Below are positions 1 through 8,186 of a DNA stretch of 64,000 bases, in pieces. The position numbers were made by a program, and so were the translations under genes. The DNA is from Vreelandella halophila (GTDB lineage Bacteria > Pseudomonadota > Gammaproteobacteria > Pseudomonadales > Oleiphilaceae): the NCBI RefSeq assembly GCF_019903425.1, contig NZ_JACHUZ010000013.1, positions 2,362,361 through 2,426,360 of the forward strand. The letters are read 5' to 3'. A model generated the notes under the pieces. The model did not search any database, was not told the DNA's origin, and saw only the letters and a list, made by a program, of their open reading frames with translations. Numbering within the stretch: the stretch's first letter is position 1; every line of letters begins with the position of its first letter.

Positions 1-568
1 CCATGAACACCAGGCTGATGCCAAGGCCCTGAAGTGGGGGGATGAGGCGGTCATCCGCCGTGGGGATGGTGAGGTTGAGGCCCAGCATGGCCAGCACAAC
101 CGCGATGTCCTGGACGATCAGGAAGCCCATGGCGATACGGCCATGCAGGGATTCCAGCTCGCCTTTGTCGGAAAGCAGCTTGACGATGATGATGGTGCTG
201 GAAAAAGTCAGGGCAATGGCAATATAGAGCGCATCAATCGGGGAAAATCCCAGCAGGAGGGTGAGCCCGAAACCGATCAGGATAGTGAATGCAAGCTGCC
301 CCAGGCCCGTGGCCAATGCGACAGGCCCCAGCGAACGCACGATCCTGAGATCCAGTTTGAGACCGACGACGAACAGGAGAATGGTGATCCCCCAGTGGGC
401 GAGGAGATCAATCTGGGTGTGAGCGGAGACAATGCCCAGTACGCTTGGGCCCACAATGATACCGACCGCCAGATACGCAATAAGCAGGGGCTGGCGCAGC
501 AGCATGGAAACGTAGCCCACCGCCACGGCGATCAACAGCAGTAACGTGAATTCCTGGTAGATTTCCAT
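1..568 (-). CDS. CPA2-family cation:proton antiporter (Kef-like), C-terminus cut by window edge
   Basis: The frame is open from the ATG at 568 down to position 1, giving at least 189 residues beginning MEIYQEFTLLLLIAVAVGYV. It is almost entirely hydrophobic. It carries the CPA2 hallmarks also present in the neighbouring antiporter: LLFVVGLKLDL in an early helix, TFSSTIIIVKLLSDKGELES, and HGRIAMGFLIVQDIAVV. These belong to the Na+/H+ exchanger domain of KefB/KefC/YbaL-type potassium or sodium/proton antiporters of the inner membrane. The C-terminal half, where a nucleotide-binding RCK domain would sit, lies outside the window. The gene is divergent from the paralogous antiporter at 670, with about 100 bp of shared promoter space. 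The transported ion cannot be read from sequence. Confidence 0.88.
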   Translation of the reverse strand, partial: MEIYQEFTLLLLIAVAVGYVSMLLRQPLLIAYLAVGIIVGPSVLGIVSAHTQIDLLAHWGITILLFVVGLKLDLRIVRSLGPVALATGLGQLAFTILIGFGLTLLLGFSPIDALYIAIALTFSSTIIIVKLLSDKGELESLHGRIAMGFLIVQDIAVVLAMLGLNLTIPTADDRLIPPLQGLGISLVFM

Positions 569-669
569 GCAACAGTCTCCGCTATGGTCCGGCCATCAAT
601 GCTACAATCCCGTTTTTCAATGCGGTACCCGGACCCCGCGTCCGTGATAATCAGGGCACAGCGTAGTCA

Positions 670-2235
670 ATGTTAATCGAAGTTGTCTCTCTTTCGTTTG
701 CGTTCGTTTTCGGGCTCCTGGTCCGCCAGGTCGGTCTGCCGCCCCTTGTTGGATTTCTCGCTGCCGGATTCGCCCTCAATGTCTGGGGCCCGGCATTTGG
801 CCTGCCACCCCAGGCGGGGCCATTCCTGGATCATGTGGCGCACCTGGGTGTGCTTCTCCTGCTTTTCACGGTGGGGTTGAAGCTCAAGCTCAGGAACCTT
901 GTTGAGCCGGCCGTGATCGGTGGCGCCCTGCTTCATTTCGCGCTCAGTGTCAGCATCTTCGGGGCGGGCGTGCTGTTCTTCCTGGATATCGGACTGGCGA
1001 ATGCGGCTCTCCTGGCCACGGCACTGGCGTTTTCCAGCACCGTTCTGGCCGCCAAGGTCCTGGAGGCCAAGGGGGAGCTGAGGTCCTTTCACGGGCGCGT
1101 AGCCATCGGTATTCTCATTCTCCAGGACCTGATCGCGCTGGTGGTGCTCAGTGTTGCCGGCGGGAAGACGCCCTCGATCTGGGCGCCGGTAGTGCTGCTG
1201 TTGCCGCTGCTGCGGCCGGCGATGCACTGGCTTATGGACGTGGCCGGCCACGAGGAACTGCTTGTGCTGATGGGCGTGGTCCTGGCGGTTGCTGTCGGGG
1301 GTTACGGCTTTGAGGTGGTGGGCCTCAGCCCGGAAGTCGGCGCCCTTGCCATGGGGGTTCTGCTGGCCAATCATCCACGGGCCCAGGAGCTTTCCCACTC
1401 GCTCTGGGGACTCAAGGAGATCCTGCTCGTTGGGTTCTTCCTGCAGATCGGCATGTCCGGCCTTCCGGATACCCAGGCGCTGGTCTTCGCGCTGGGCATG
1501 GCGGTGATCATGCCGCTCAAGGGGTTGCTGTTCTTCGCGTTTCTTATACTGTTCCGCCTTCGGGCGCGGAACGCCTTCCTCGGCGCGCTCAGCCTGACCA
1601 GCTACAGCGAGTTCGGCCTGATCGTGGCTGCCGGTGTGCTGGAGGAATGGCTGGTGCCGCTGGCGATCACGGTGGCCGTGTCCTTCCTGATCGCGGCGCC
1701 CCTGAACCGGATTGCCCATCCGCTGTTTGACCGGCTTGAATCCCGGCTCAGGCGGTACGAGCGGAAGAGCTACCATCCCGATGAGCAGCCGGTCTCCATC
1801 GGGGTCGCGGAAATCCTGGTCGTGGGCATGGGTCGAACCGGCCAGGCGGCTTTCGCGTCGGTGGACCGGGCTGGATTAACCGTCGTCGGGATGGACGCGG
1901 ACCCGGACAAGGTTGAGAAGCAGCGCAGCAAGGGTCGGAATGTGGTCTACGCCGACGCCGAGGACATTGAGCTCTGGCAGGGCCTTGATTTCACGGGATT
2001 GAGGGCCGTGATCCTGGCCATGCCGCACCTGGAAGGAAAGCTGATCGCGGCGCGGAATCTGCGGAAAATGGGCTTCGATGGGCCGATCGTGGCCAATGCG
2101 TTCCATGATGATGAGGCGGACCCGCTGCGGCGTGCCGGAGTAAGTGAGACCTATCAGGCCATGGCGGGTGCCGGCATCGGCATCGCCGACAAGACCCGCG
2201 AGGCGCTGGATCTGGCGCCTCGCGCGGCCACCTGA
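670..2235 (+). CDS. CPA2-family K+(Na+)/H+ antiporter with C-terminal RCK/TrkA-N domain
   Basis: 521 residues. Residues 1 to about 360 form a polytopic membrane domain with the CPA2 motifs LLLLFTVGLKLKLRNL, AFSSTVLAAKVLEAKGELRS and HGRVAIGILILQDLIALVVL. Residues from about 378 form a soluble Rossmann-type RCK (TrkA-N) domain starting ILVVGMGRTGQAAF, whose GxGxxG-like loop binds nucleotide and gates the transporter. The length suits the shorter YbaL-like proteins without a TrkA-C domain. The expected role is proton-coupled monovalent cation efflux and pH or osmotic homeostasis. It is divergent from a paralogous antiporter and convergent with the liu operon. Substrate is not determined; family assignment is firm. 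Confidence 0.92.
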   Translation: MLIEVVSLSFAFVFGLLVRQVGLPPLVGFLAAGFALNVWGPAFGLPPQAGPFLDHVAHLGVLLLLFTVGLKLKLRNLVEPAVIGGALLHFALSVSIFGAGVLFFLDIGLANAALLATALAFSSTVLAAKVLEAKGELRSFHGRVAIGILILQDLIALVVLSVAGGKTPSIWAPVVLLLPLLRPAMHWLMDVAGHEELLVLMGVVLAVAVGGYGFEVVGLSPEVGALAMGVLLANHPRAQELSHSLWGLKEILLVGFFLQIGMSGLPDTQALVFALGMAVIMPLKGLLFFAFLILFRLRARNAFLGALSLTSYSEFGLIVAAGVLEEWLVPLAITVAVSFLIAAPLNRIAHPLFDRLESRLRRYERKSYHPDEQPVSIGVAEILVVGMGRTGQAAFASVDRAGLTVVGMDADPDKVEKQRSKGRNVVYADAEDIELWQGLDFTGLRAVILAMPHLEGKLIAARNLRKMGFDGPIVANAFHDDEADPLRRAGVSETYQAMAGAGIGIADKTREALDLAPRAAT

Positions 2236-2238
2236 AGG

Positions 2239-4212
2239 CTACTCCTGCAACGCCGGGAGCCCCTCGAAATAGGTGAGTGCTTCCGGGTTGGCCAGGGCTT
2301 CCCGGTTGCGCACGGTCTCGCCATGGATAACCTGCCGCACAGCCAGCTCCACGATCTTGCCGCTCAGCGTGCGGGGAATGTCCGGGACCTGGACAATCCG
2401 GGCCGGCACATGCCGGGGCGTGGTGTTTTCCCGCAGGGTCGTGCGGATGCGCTCGGCAAGTGCCCCCGATAGCTCAGTATCCTCGCGCAGGCGCACGAAC
2501 AGCACCACGCGCTGGTCGTCACCCCATTGCTGGCCCACGGCGATGGATTCCAGCACCTCATCCAGTTTCTCCACCTGCCGGTAGATCTCGGCGGTGCCGA
2601 TGCGTACGCCACCGGGATTGAGAACGGCGTCGGCCCGGCCGTGGATGATCACGCCCTGCTGGGCCGGGGTTGTGTCGGTGGCTGGATGCTCGCGGATTTC
2701 ACCGAAATCGCCATGGGCCCAGGTGTTGGCGAAGCGGCTGAAATAGGCCTTTTGGAAGCGCTCCCCGTCCGGGTCGTTCCAGAAACCGACAGGCATGGAG
2801 GGGAAGGGCGCGCGGCAGACCAGTTCGCCTTTCTCCTCCGTGACCGCTTCGCCGGATTCGTTATAGATGGCGACGTCCATGCCCAGCCCCAGGCACTGGA
2901 GTTCCCCGCGATAGACCGGCAGCGTCGGGTTGCCCAGGGCAAAGCAGGATACGATGTCGGTGCCACCAGAGATCGAGGAGAGGCAGACGTCCGGTTTTAC
3001 GTCCCTGTAGATGTAATCGAAGCTCTCGTGGGCCAGGGGGCTGCCTGTTGAAAGGAGTGCTTTCAGCGGATCCAGGCCATGAGTCTCACGGGGCTTGAGC
3101 CCGTTTTTCTCGCAGGCAGCATAGTATTTGGCGCTGGCCCCGAAGATCGTAATGCCGTGTTCCTCGGCGAGGTTCCAGAGCACGTCCGTCGTGGGCGCCA
3201 TGGGGGAGCCGTCGTACAGTACGGCGGTGGCGCCCAGCGCCAGGGTGCTGACCAGCCAGTTCCACATCATCCAGCCGGTGGTGGTGTAGTAGAAGACCAC
3301 GTCGTCCTGGCCTACATCGGTGTGCAGCCCCAGTTCCTTGAGGTGCTGGAGCAAAGTGCCGCCAACACCGTGGATAATGCACTTGGGGGCCCCTGTGGTG
3401 CCTGAGGAATAGAGAATATAGAGGGGATCATTGAAGGCTACCGGGGTGAAGCCGGCGGCAGGCTCGCTCTGGAGCGCTTCGGCCCAGTCCATGGCGGATT
3501 CGGCCGGCTCCCAGGGGTAATCCGGCTGGTTGTTGATGCGGACCTCCAGGGCCAGCTCGGGGAGAGCGCTGGCGAGCTGTTGGACGCGTTCCCGGGTGTC
3601 GATGGGCTTGCCGTTGTACTGGTAGCCGTTGACGGCGATCAGCGCCCTGGGCTGGATCTGGCCGAAGCGTTCAAGCACGCCCTGGAAGCCGAAGTCCGGT
3701 GAGCAGGAGGACCAGACGGCGCCCAGGCGGGCGGTGGCGAGCATGCCGATGACGGCTTCGAGGCCGTTGGTGATGAAAGCGGCGACGCGGTCGCCCTTGC
3801 CGATGCCGTGTTCCTGGAGGGCGCCGGCCAGGCGCGCGCTGGCTTCGCGCAGTTCGCCGTAGGTGAGCTGGCGGCCGCGGCCATCCTCGCGCTGTTCGAT
3901 CAGGGCAACGCGGTCGGGTTCGCCGCGCAGGAGGTTTTCGGCGAAGTTGAGGTAGGCGCCGCCGAACCAGGTGGCGCCGGGCATCCGGTCGCCGTTCTCG
4001 AGGACGCGGCGGGCCTGGTACTGGCCGCGGACGTCGAAGTACTGCCAGATGCTTTCCCAGAAGGCGGCGGGGTTGTCGGTGCTCCATTGGTGGAGGCTTT
4101 GCCAGGTGTCGCCCGGGTGGTGGTCCTGGGTCTGGAGCCAGTTGTGGTAGTGGGTGATTCGGGCGGTCTGGATGCGGTTGTCTGTCGGGGTCCAGATGGG
4201 GTGGTCTGTCAT
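2239..4212 (-). CDS. aacS: Acetoacetyl-CoA synthetase
   Basis: 657 residues from the ATG at 4212 (MTDHPIWTPTDNRIQ); a longer frame exists upstream, but its translation runs through an inverted repeat and is not family-like. This is an ANL-superfamily acyl-CoA synthetase: N-terminal ACAS_N-type segment (TWFGGAYLNFAENLLR), AMP-binding P-loop LYILYSSGTTGAPK, GWMMWNW, and a C-terminal lid with SGKIVELAVRQVI, whose Lys is the usual catalytic lysine. It activates acetoacetate with ATP and CoA. As the last gene of the liu operon it would recover the acetoacetate made by HMG-CoA lyase and feed it to thiolase. It is separated from the lyase gene by 230 bp holding a large inverted repeat, so its expression could be partly uncoupled. 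Confidence 0.93.
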   Translation of the reverse strand: MTDHPIWTPTDNRIQTARITHYHNWLQTQDHHPGDTWQSLHQWSTDNPAAFWESIWQYFDVRGQYQARRVLENGDRMPGATWFGGAYLNFAENLLRGEPDRVALIEQREDGRGRQLTYGELREASARLAGALQEHGIGKGDRVAAFITNGLEAVIGMLATARLGAVWSSCSPDFGFQGVLERFGQIQPRALIAVNGYQYNGKPIDTRERVQQLASALPELALEVRINNQPDYPWEPAESAMDWAEALQSEPAAGFTPVAFNDPLYILYSSGTTGAPKCIIHGVGGTLLQHLKELGLHTDVGQDDVVFYYTTTGWMMWNWLVSTLALGATAVLYDGSPMAPTTDVLWNLAEEHGITIFGASAKYYAACEKNGLKPRETHGLDPLKALLSTGSPLAHESFDYIYRDVKPDVCLSSISGGTDIVSCFALGNPTLPVYRGELQCLGLGMDVAIYNESGEAVTEEKGELVCRAPFPSMPVGFWNDPDGERFQKAYFSRFANTWAHGDFGEIREHPATDTTPAQQGVIIHGRADAVLNPGGVRIGTAEIYRQVEKLDEVLESIAVGQQWGDDQRVVLFVRLREDTELSGALAERIRTTLRENTTPRHVPARIVQVPDIPRTLSGKIVELAVRQVIHGETVRNREALANPEALTYFEGLPALQE

Positions 4213-4286
4213 TTTGTTTGGATCCCTTTTGGTGTTCGGGGGTTCTGGTTTTGTCTCGAGCCTTGGGGTTTGCTGCCTGGGTCGAA

Positions 4287-4383
4287 GCGGGGGAACGCTT
4301 TCAGGGACCGCTACGAGTCCATCCATGGACGCTGGCGCGATGGCCGTCCTGGCCATCGAGCCTCCCTGAAAGCGTTCCCCCGC
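4287..4383. repeat. Large imperfect-loop inverted repeat with perfect 21-bp arms
   Basis: The arms at 4287-4307 and 4363-4383 are perfect reverse complements (left arm begins GCGGGGGAACGC, ends TTTCAGGGA). The 55-nt centre contains two smaller symmetric units: the palindrome TCCATGGA and the hairpin GATGGCC-N5-GGCCATC. No U-tract follows either side, so it is not a plain rho-independent terminator. It lies between HMG-CoA lyase and acetoacetyl-CoA synthetase in the liu operon. A multi-branched transcript structure or a dispersed REP/MITE-like element are the plausible readings. Confidence 0.8.
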
Positions 4384-4442
4384 TCCGCCCCTCATGGCGC
4401 CCTGGTGGAGCAGGCGAAAGCCGGAGCCGGTTTGTTCTCAGC

Positions 4443-5333
4443 TTAACATTGCATGGCCTGCGCGACTTTCGAGGGGGTACGTCGGTTGAGTGTCTGGCAG
4501 ATGTCGTTGCCGATCTGGCAGACGCTGTTGAGATCGACGCCGGTGGTCAGGCCCTGGCCTTCGAGGAGGTAGATGAGGTCCTCGGTGGCGAGGTTGCCGG
4601 TGGCGCCTTTGGCGTAGGGGCAGCCGCCGAGGCCGGCGACGGCGCTGTCGAAGGTCCGGATGCCGCGGTTGAGGCCCTGGAGGATGTTGGCGAGGGCCTG
4701 GCCGTAGGTGTCGTGGCAGTGCAGGGCGAGGCGCGCCGCGGGAACCAGGGGCAGTACGGCGTCGAGGACGGCGTTGATTTCCTTCGGGCGCGCGACGCCG
4801 ATGGTGTCGCCGAGGGAGATGTCGTCGCATCCGAGTTCGAGGAGGCGTTCGGTGACGTCGGCGACGGCGCCAGGGGCGATGGGGCCAGCGTAGGGGCAGG
4901 CGACGACGGTGGAGATGTAGCCGCGTACCGCGAGGCCGGCGTCTTTGGCGGCCTGGATCAGGGGGGCGAAGCGCTCGAGGCTTTCGGCGACGCTGCAGTT
5001 GATGTTCTTCTGCGCGAACGCATCCGAGGCGGCGGTGAAGACGGCGATGCGGTGGACGTTGGCGGCCAGGGCGGTGTCGAGACCTTTCTGGTTGGGGACC
5101 AGGGTCTCGATGGAGAGGCCGGAACGGCGATGGATCCCGGTGATGACCTGGTCGGTGTCGGCCATCTGGGGCACCCATTTGGGCGAGACAAAACTGCCGG
5201 CTTCGATGCGGTTGAGGCCGGCATCGGCCAGGGCGTTGAACCAGCGAGCGCGGGTGGTGGCATCCACGGGGGTGGCTTCGTTCTGGAGGCCGTCGCGCAG
5301 GCCGACTTCGACGATTTCGGCGTGGTCGCTCAT
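4443..5333 (-). CDS. liuE: Hydroxymethylglutaryl-CoA lyase
   Basis: 296 residues, the usual length for bacterial HMG-CoA lyase. It splits 3-hydroxy-3-methylglutaryl-CoA into acetyl-CoA and acetoacetate, the last step of leucine degradation. Visible family features of the DRE-TIM metallolyase fold are GLRDGLQNE near the N-terminus (metal and substrate binding), the HCHDTYGQALAN metal-binding histidines, and GLGGCPYAKGATGN, the signature with the catalytic cysteine. The start ATG at 5333 overlaps the liuD stop codon (ATGA), so the two are translationally coupled. It is also known as mvaB or hmgL. Confidence 0.96.
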   Translation of the reverse strand: MSDHAEIVEVGLRDGLQNEATPVDATTRARWFNALADAGLNRIEAGSFVSPKWVPQMADTDQVITGIHRRSGLSIETLVPNQKGLDTALAANVHRIAVFTAASDAFAQKNINCSVAESLERFAPLIQAAKDAGLAVRGYISTVVACPYAGPIAPGAVADVTERLLELGCDDISLGDTIGVARPKEINAVLDAVLPLVPAARLALHCHDTYGQALANILQGLNRGIRTFDSAVAGLGGCPYAKGATGNLATEDLIYLLEGQGLTTGVDLNSVCQIGNDICQTLNRRTPSKVAQAMQC

Positions 5334-7375
5334 GGGGTCTCTCCGTCCGGTTCGAAGGCGAGCAGCGTCTGGCCGGAGCCCAGGCTGTCGCCCTCGCTGC
5401 AGTAGAGTTCCGTTACGGTGCCGTCGGCCGGGGCGGTGATGGTGTGTTCCATCTTCATGGCTTCCATCACCACCAGCGGCTGGCCCCTGGTGGCGCGGTC
5501 GCCGGCGGCGCAGTGCAGGGCGACAACGCGGCCGTGCATGGGGGCTGTGAGGTTGCCGGTATCGGCCTCGGCCAGGTCCATTTCGGGGTGGTTGACGCGC
5601 ACCGTCCAGGATTCACCGCTGGCGAAGAGGGTGACGTCGGCCGGGGGACGGCTTATGGCGGTGAGGGTGACTTCCCGGCGAGCCTGCCCCGGGGATTCGA
5701 TCCGCACCGTGCCCTGGTGGCCGTGGCGTTGCCAGTGCAGGGTCAGGGGTGTGTTCAGACCGCGCAACCGGGCTTTCTGCCAACCGCTGATGGATGGCTT
5801 CAGGGCGTATTCGAGGGTGTGGCGCTCGGCGTGATGGATTTCAGCACGCTGCCAGGGCTCGCCGACCAAACGCCAGCCGGTGAGGGCATCCCAGGGGTCC
5901 GTTGAGGCTGCTTCCGACTGCCGGAACCAGAGCCAGCCGAGCAGTCCCAGCGCCAGAGTGCTGTCTTCATCAACAGCCGGTGTCGCGAGATGCGTTTCAT
6001 GTTCTTCCACAAAATGCGTCTGTAGATCGCTGTTGATGAACGCATCATGGCGCAGGATCCGGCACAGGTAGCCGACGTTGGTGGCGAAGCCGCCCAGGTG
6101 GTAGTGGGTCAGCGCCTCGCGAAGGCGGTTGATGGCCTCGACCCGAGTGGCGGCGTGGGCGATGACCTTGGCGAGCATGGGATCGTAGTGGTTGGAGACG
6201 GTCAGTCCCGTGGCGATGCCGGAGTCGATACGCACGCCCGCCATTCCTTCGGGCTCGGCCAGGTACTGGATACGGCCGCTGGTTGGCAGGAAGCCGTGAT
6301 CCGGGTCCTCGGCGTAAACGCGCGCCTCCACGGCATGGCCATTGATCGTCAGCGCTTCCTGGGGCCAGGGCAGAGGCTCGTCCAGGGCCACCCGGATCTG
6401 CCATTCCACCAGGTCGAGGCCGGTGATCGCCTCGGTGACCGGGTGTTCCACCTGCAGGCCGGTGATCGCCTCGGTGACCGGGTGTTCCACCTGCAGGCGG
6501 GTGTTCATTTCCATGAAGTAGAAGTTGCCGTCCGGGCCCAGCAGGAATTCCACGGTGCCAGCGTTACGGTAGCCGATGGCGTGGGCGCAGCGCAGGGCGG
6601 CGTCGGCCATGGCCTCGCGGGTGGCCTCTGTGAGACCGGGGGCCGGGGCTTCCTCGAGGATCTTCTGGTGGCGGCGCTGTATGGAGCAGTCGCGGTCGAA
6701 CAGGTGGCGGCCATTGCCGTGATGGTCGAACAGGACCTGGACTTCCACATGGCGGGGTTCATCCACGAAGCGTTCCAGCAGTACCTGGTCGTTACCGAAG
6801 GCGGCGCTGGCTTCGCGCTTGACGCCATCAAGGGCGTCTCGCAACTCACTGGCTTCGCGCACCACGCGCATGCCCTTGCCGCCCCCGCCGGCGCTGGCCT
6901 TGATCAGGATCGGGAAGCCGATGCGCCGGGCCTCGGACTCCAGGTGGTCCAGGCTCTGGTCGTCGCCGTGGTAGCCGGGGACCAGGGGCACGCCGGCTTC
7001 CTCCATCAGGCGCTTGGCAGCGGTCTTGTCGCCCATGGCGGCAATGGCGTCGGCGCCCGGGCCCACGAACCGGATGCCTTCGGCTTCGCAGCGACGGGCC
7101 AGCTCTGTGCTCTCGGAGAGGAAGCCATAGCCGGGGTGGATCAGGTCGGCACCGGTCTCCCGGGCGGCCTGAAGAATGCGTTCCGGGGCCAGGTAGGATT
7201 CCCGGGCGGAGGCGGGGCCGATGGGGACAGCCTGGTCGGCAGCGTGCACGAAGGGGGCGTCCGTATCCGCCTCGGAATAGACGGCCACGGTGCGCAGGCC
7301 CATGCGACGCGCCGTGCGGATGATTCGGCCGGCAATTTCGCCCCGGTTGGCGATCAGCAGGGTGTGATTATCCAT
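5330..7375 (-). CDS. liuD: Methylcrotonyl-CoA carboxylase, biotin-containing alpha subunit (with 13-residue internal duplication)
   Basis: 681 residues. The first about 460 residues are a biotin carboxylase: N-terminal LIANRGEIAGRIIRTARRMG, ATP-grasp glycine loop KASAGGGGKGMR, HHQK-type segment, and active-site strand FMEMNTRLQVEHPVTE. The C-terminus is a biotinyl domain with the target lysine in EAMKMEHT. It carboxylates biotin for the LiuB subunit in conversion of 3-methylcrotonyl-CoA to 3-methylglutaconyl-CoA. The striking anomaly is an exact in-frame repeat: LQVEHPVTEAITG occurs twice in a row (residues about 294-319) because 39 bp are duplicated. This inserts 13 residues directly after catalytic residues, so activity is uncertain although the frame is intact. 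Confidence 0.93.
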   Translation of the reverse strand: MDNHTLLIANRGEIAGRIIRTARRMGLRTVAVYSEADTDAPFVHAADQAVPIGPASARESYLAPERILQAARETGADLIHPGYGFLSESTELARRCEAEGIRFVGPGADAIAAMGDKTAAKRLMEEAGVPLVPGYHGDDQSLDHLESEARRIGFPILIKASAGGGGKGMRVVREASELRDALDGVKREASAAFGNDQVLLERFVDEPRHVEVQVLFDHHGNGRHLFDRDCSIQRRHQKILEEAPAPGLTEATREAMADAALRCAHAIGYRNAGTVEFLLGPDGNFYFMEMNTRLQVEHPVTEAITGLQVEHPVTEAITGLDLVEWQIRVALDEPLPWPQEALTINGHAVEARVYAEDPDHGFLPTSGRIQYLAEPEGMAGVRIDSGIATGLTVSNHYDPMLAKVIAHAATRVEAINRLREALTHYHLGGFATNVGYLCRILRHDAFINSDLQTHFVEEHETHLATPAVDEDSTLALGLLGWLWFRQSEAASTDPWDALTGWRLVGEPWQRAEIHHAERHTLEYALKPSISGWQKARLRGLNTPLTLHWQRHGHQGTVRIESPGQARREVTLTAISRPPADVTLFASGESWTVRVNHPEMDLAEADTGNLTAPMHGRVVALHCAAGDRATRGQPLVVMEAMKMEHTITAPADGTVTELYCSEGDSLGSGQTLLAFEPDGETP
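6420..6497. repeat. Perfect 39-bp tandem duplication inside liuD
   Basis: Units 6420-6458 and 6459-6497 are identical over 39 bp. AGGC occurs at both boundaries, consistent with replication slippage. The length is a multiple of three, so the reading frame is kept and LQVEHPVTEAITG is repeated once in the protein. Confidence 0.97.
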
Positions 7376-7378
7376 GGT

Positions 7379-8176
7379 TCAGGTCTCCCGCCAGGAGGGC
7401 GTGTCCTTCTCCAGGAACGCCCGCAGGCCCTCCTGGCCCTCGGGACCGGTGCGAACCCGGGCGATCATGGCGGCCGTGAATTCATCCACACCGTCTTCCG
7501 CCGCCGGGTCGTCCAGTTGGCGCAGTAGGTGCTTGCACTCGCCCTGGGCCTCCGGTCCGGCCTGCATGAGCTGGCTTGCCACGGCGTCCACCCGCTTATC
7601 GAGGGCCTCCGGGTCCGCCAGCTCGTGCACCAGCCCCAGCGCCCGTGCCTGTTCCGCCTCGATCAGTTCGGCGCTCAGCATGTAACGGCGGGCCTGGCGC
7701 TGGCCGAGGGTACGCACCACATAGGGCCCGATGGTTGCCGGCACGAGGCCGAGGCGCACTTCGCTGAGGCAGAATTTCGCGTCCTCGCTGGCAATGACAA
7801 TGTCGGTACAGCAGATCAGCCCCAGCGCGCCGCCGAAAGCGGCCCCCTGGACCCGGGCGATCGTGGGTTTGGGGCATTCGTCCAGGAGGCGCATGAGGCG
7901 GGCGAGCGCCAGTGCGTCCTCACGGTTCTCCTCCGCGCTCATGGCGGCGGTGGATTGCATCCATTCCAGGTCGGCGCCGGCGGAGAAGTGCTTGCCTTCG
8001 GCAGCCAACAGAACAGCGCGTACCGTGTTGTCACGGGTGGCCGCTTCAATGGCGTTGCTCAGCTCGGCAATGATCGCCGCATTGAAGGCGTTGCGCTTCT
8101 CCGGGCGGTTCAGCCGAATGCGGCGCAGTCCTGCCCGGGGCGTGTCGACGAGCACCGCATTGTCGATGTTACTCAT
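7379..8176 (-). CDS. liuC: Methylglutaconyl-CoA hydratase (enoyl-CoA hydratase/isomerase family)
   Basis: 265 residues from the ATG at 8176, preceded by AAGG at a suitable distance; a longer in-frame start would run into liuB. It is a crotonase-fold enzyme: RLNRPEKRNAFNAAI, the oxyanion-hole segment LAAEGKHFSAGADLEWM, and AAFGGALGLICCTDIVIA with the second oxyanion loop, then LSEVRLGLVPATIGPYV. Its place between liuB and liuD identifies the likely substrate as 3-methylglutaconyl-CoA, hydrated to HMG-CoA. Intergenic gaps of 3 and 10 bp show tight operon packing. Sequence alone would only say crotonase family; context supplies the function. Confidence 0.93.
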   Translation of the reverse strand: MSNIDNAVLVDTPRAGLRRIRLNRPEKRNAFNAAIIAELSNAIEAATRDNTVRAVLLAAEGKHFSAGADLEWMQSTAAMSAEENREDALALARLMRLLDECPKPTIARVQGAAFGGALGLICCTDIVIASEDAKFCLSEVRLGLVPATIGPYVVRTLGQRQARRYMLSAELIEAEQARALGLVHELADPEALDKRVDAVASQLMQAGPEAQGECKHLLRQLDDPAAEDGVDEFTAAMIARVRTGPEGQEGLRAFLEKDTPSWRET

Positions 8177-8186
8177 CTGGAGCTCC

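Noticed and set aside
673-1776. 367-residue minus-strand frame opposite the antiporter
   Set aside because: Antisense shadow of a clear antiporter gene; its translation is low-complexity, rich in Gln/His/Arg, with no family features.
4218-5405. 395-residue plus-strand frame opposite HMG-CoA lyase
   Set aside because: Shadow of a GC-rich gene; Gly/Asp/Val-rich translation without motifs.
6047-7528. 493-residue plus-strand frame opposite liuD
   Set aside because: Antisense of a certain carboxylase gene; its internal repeat only mirrors the 39-bp duplication.
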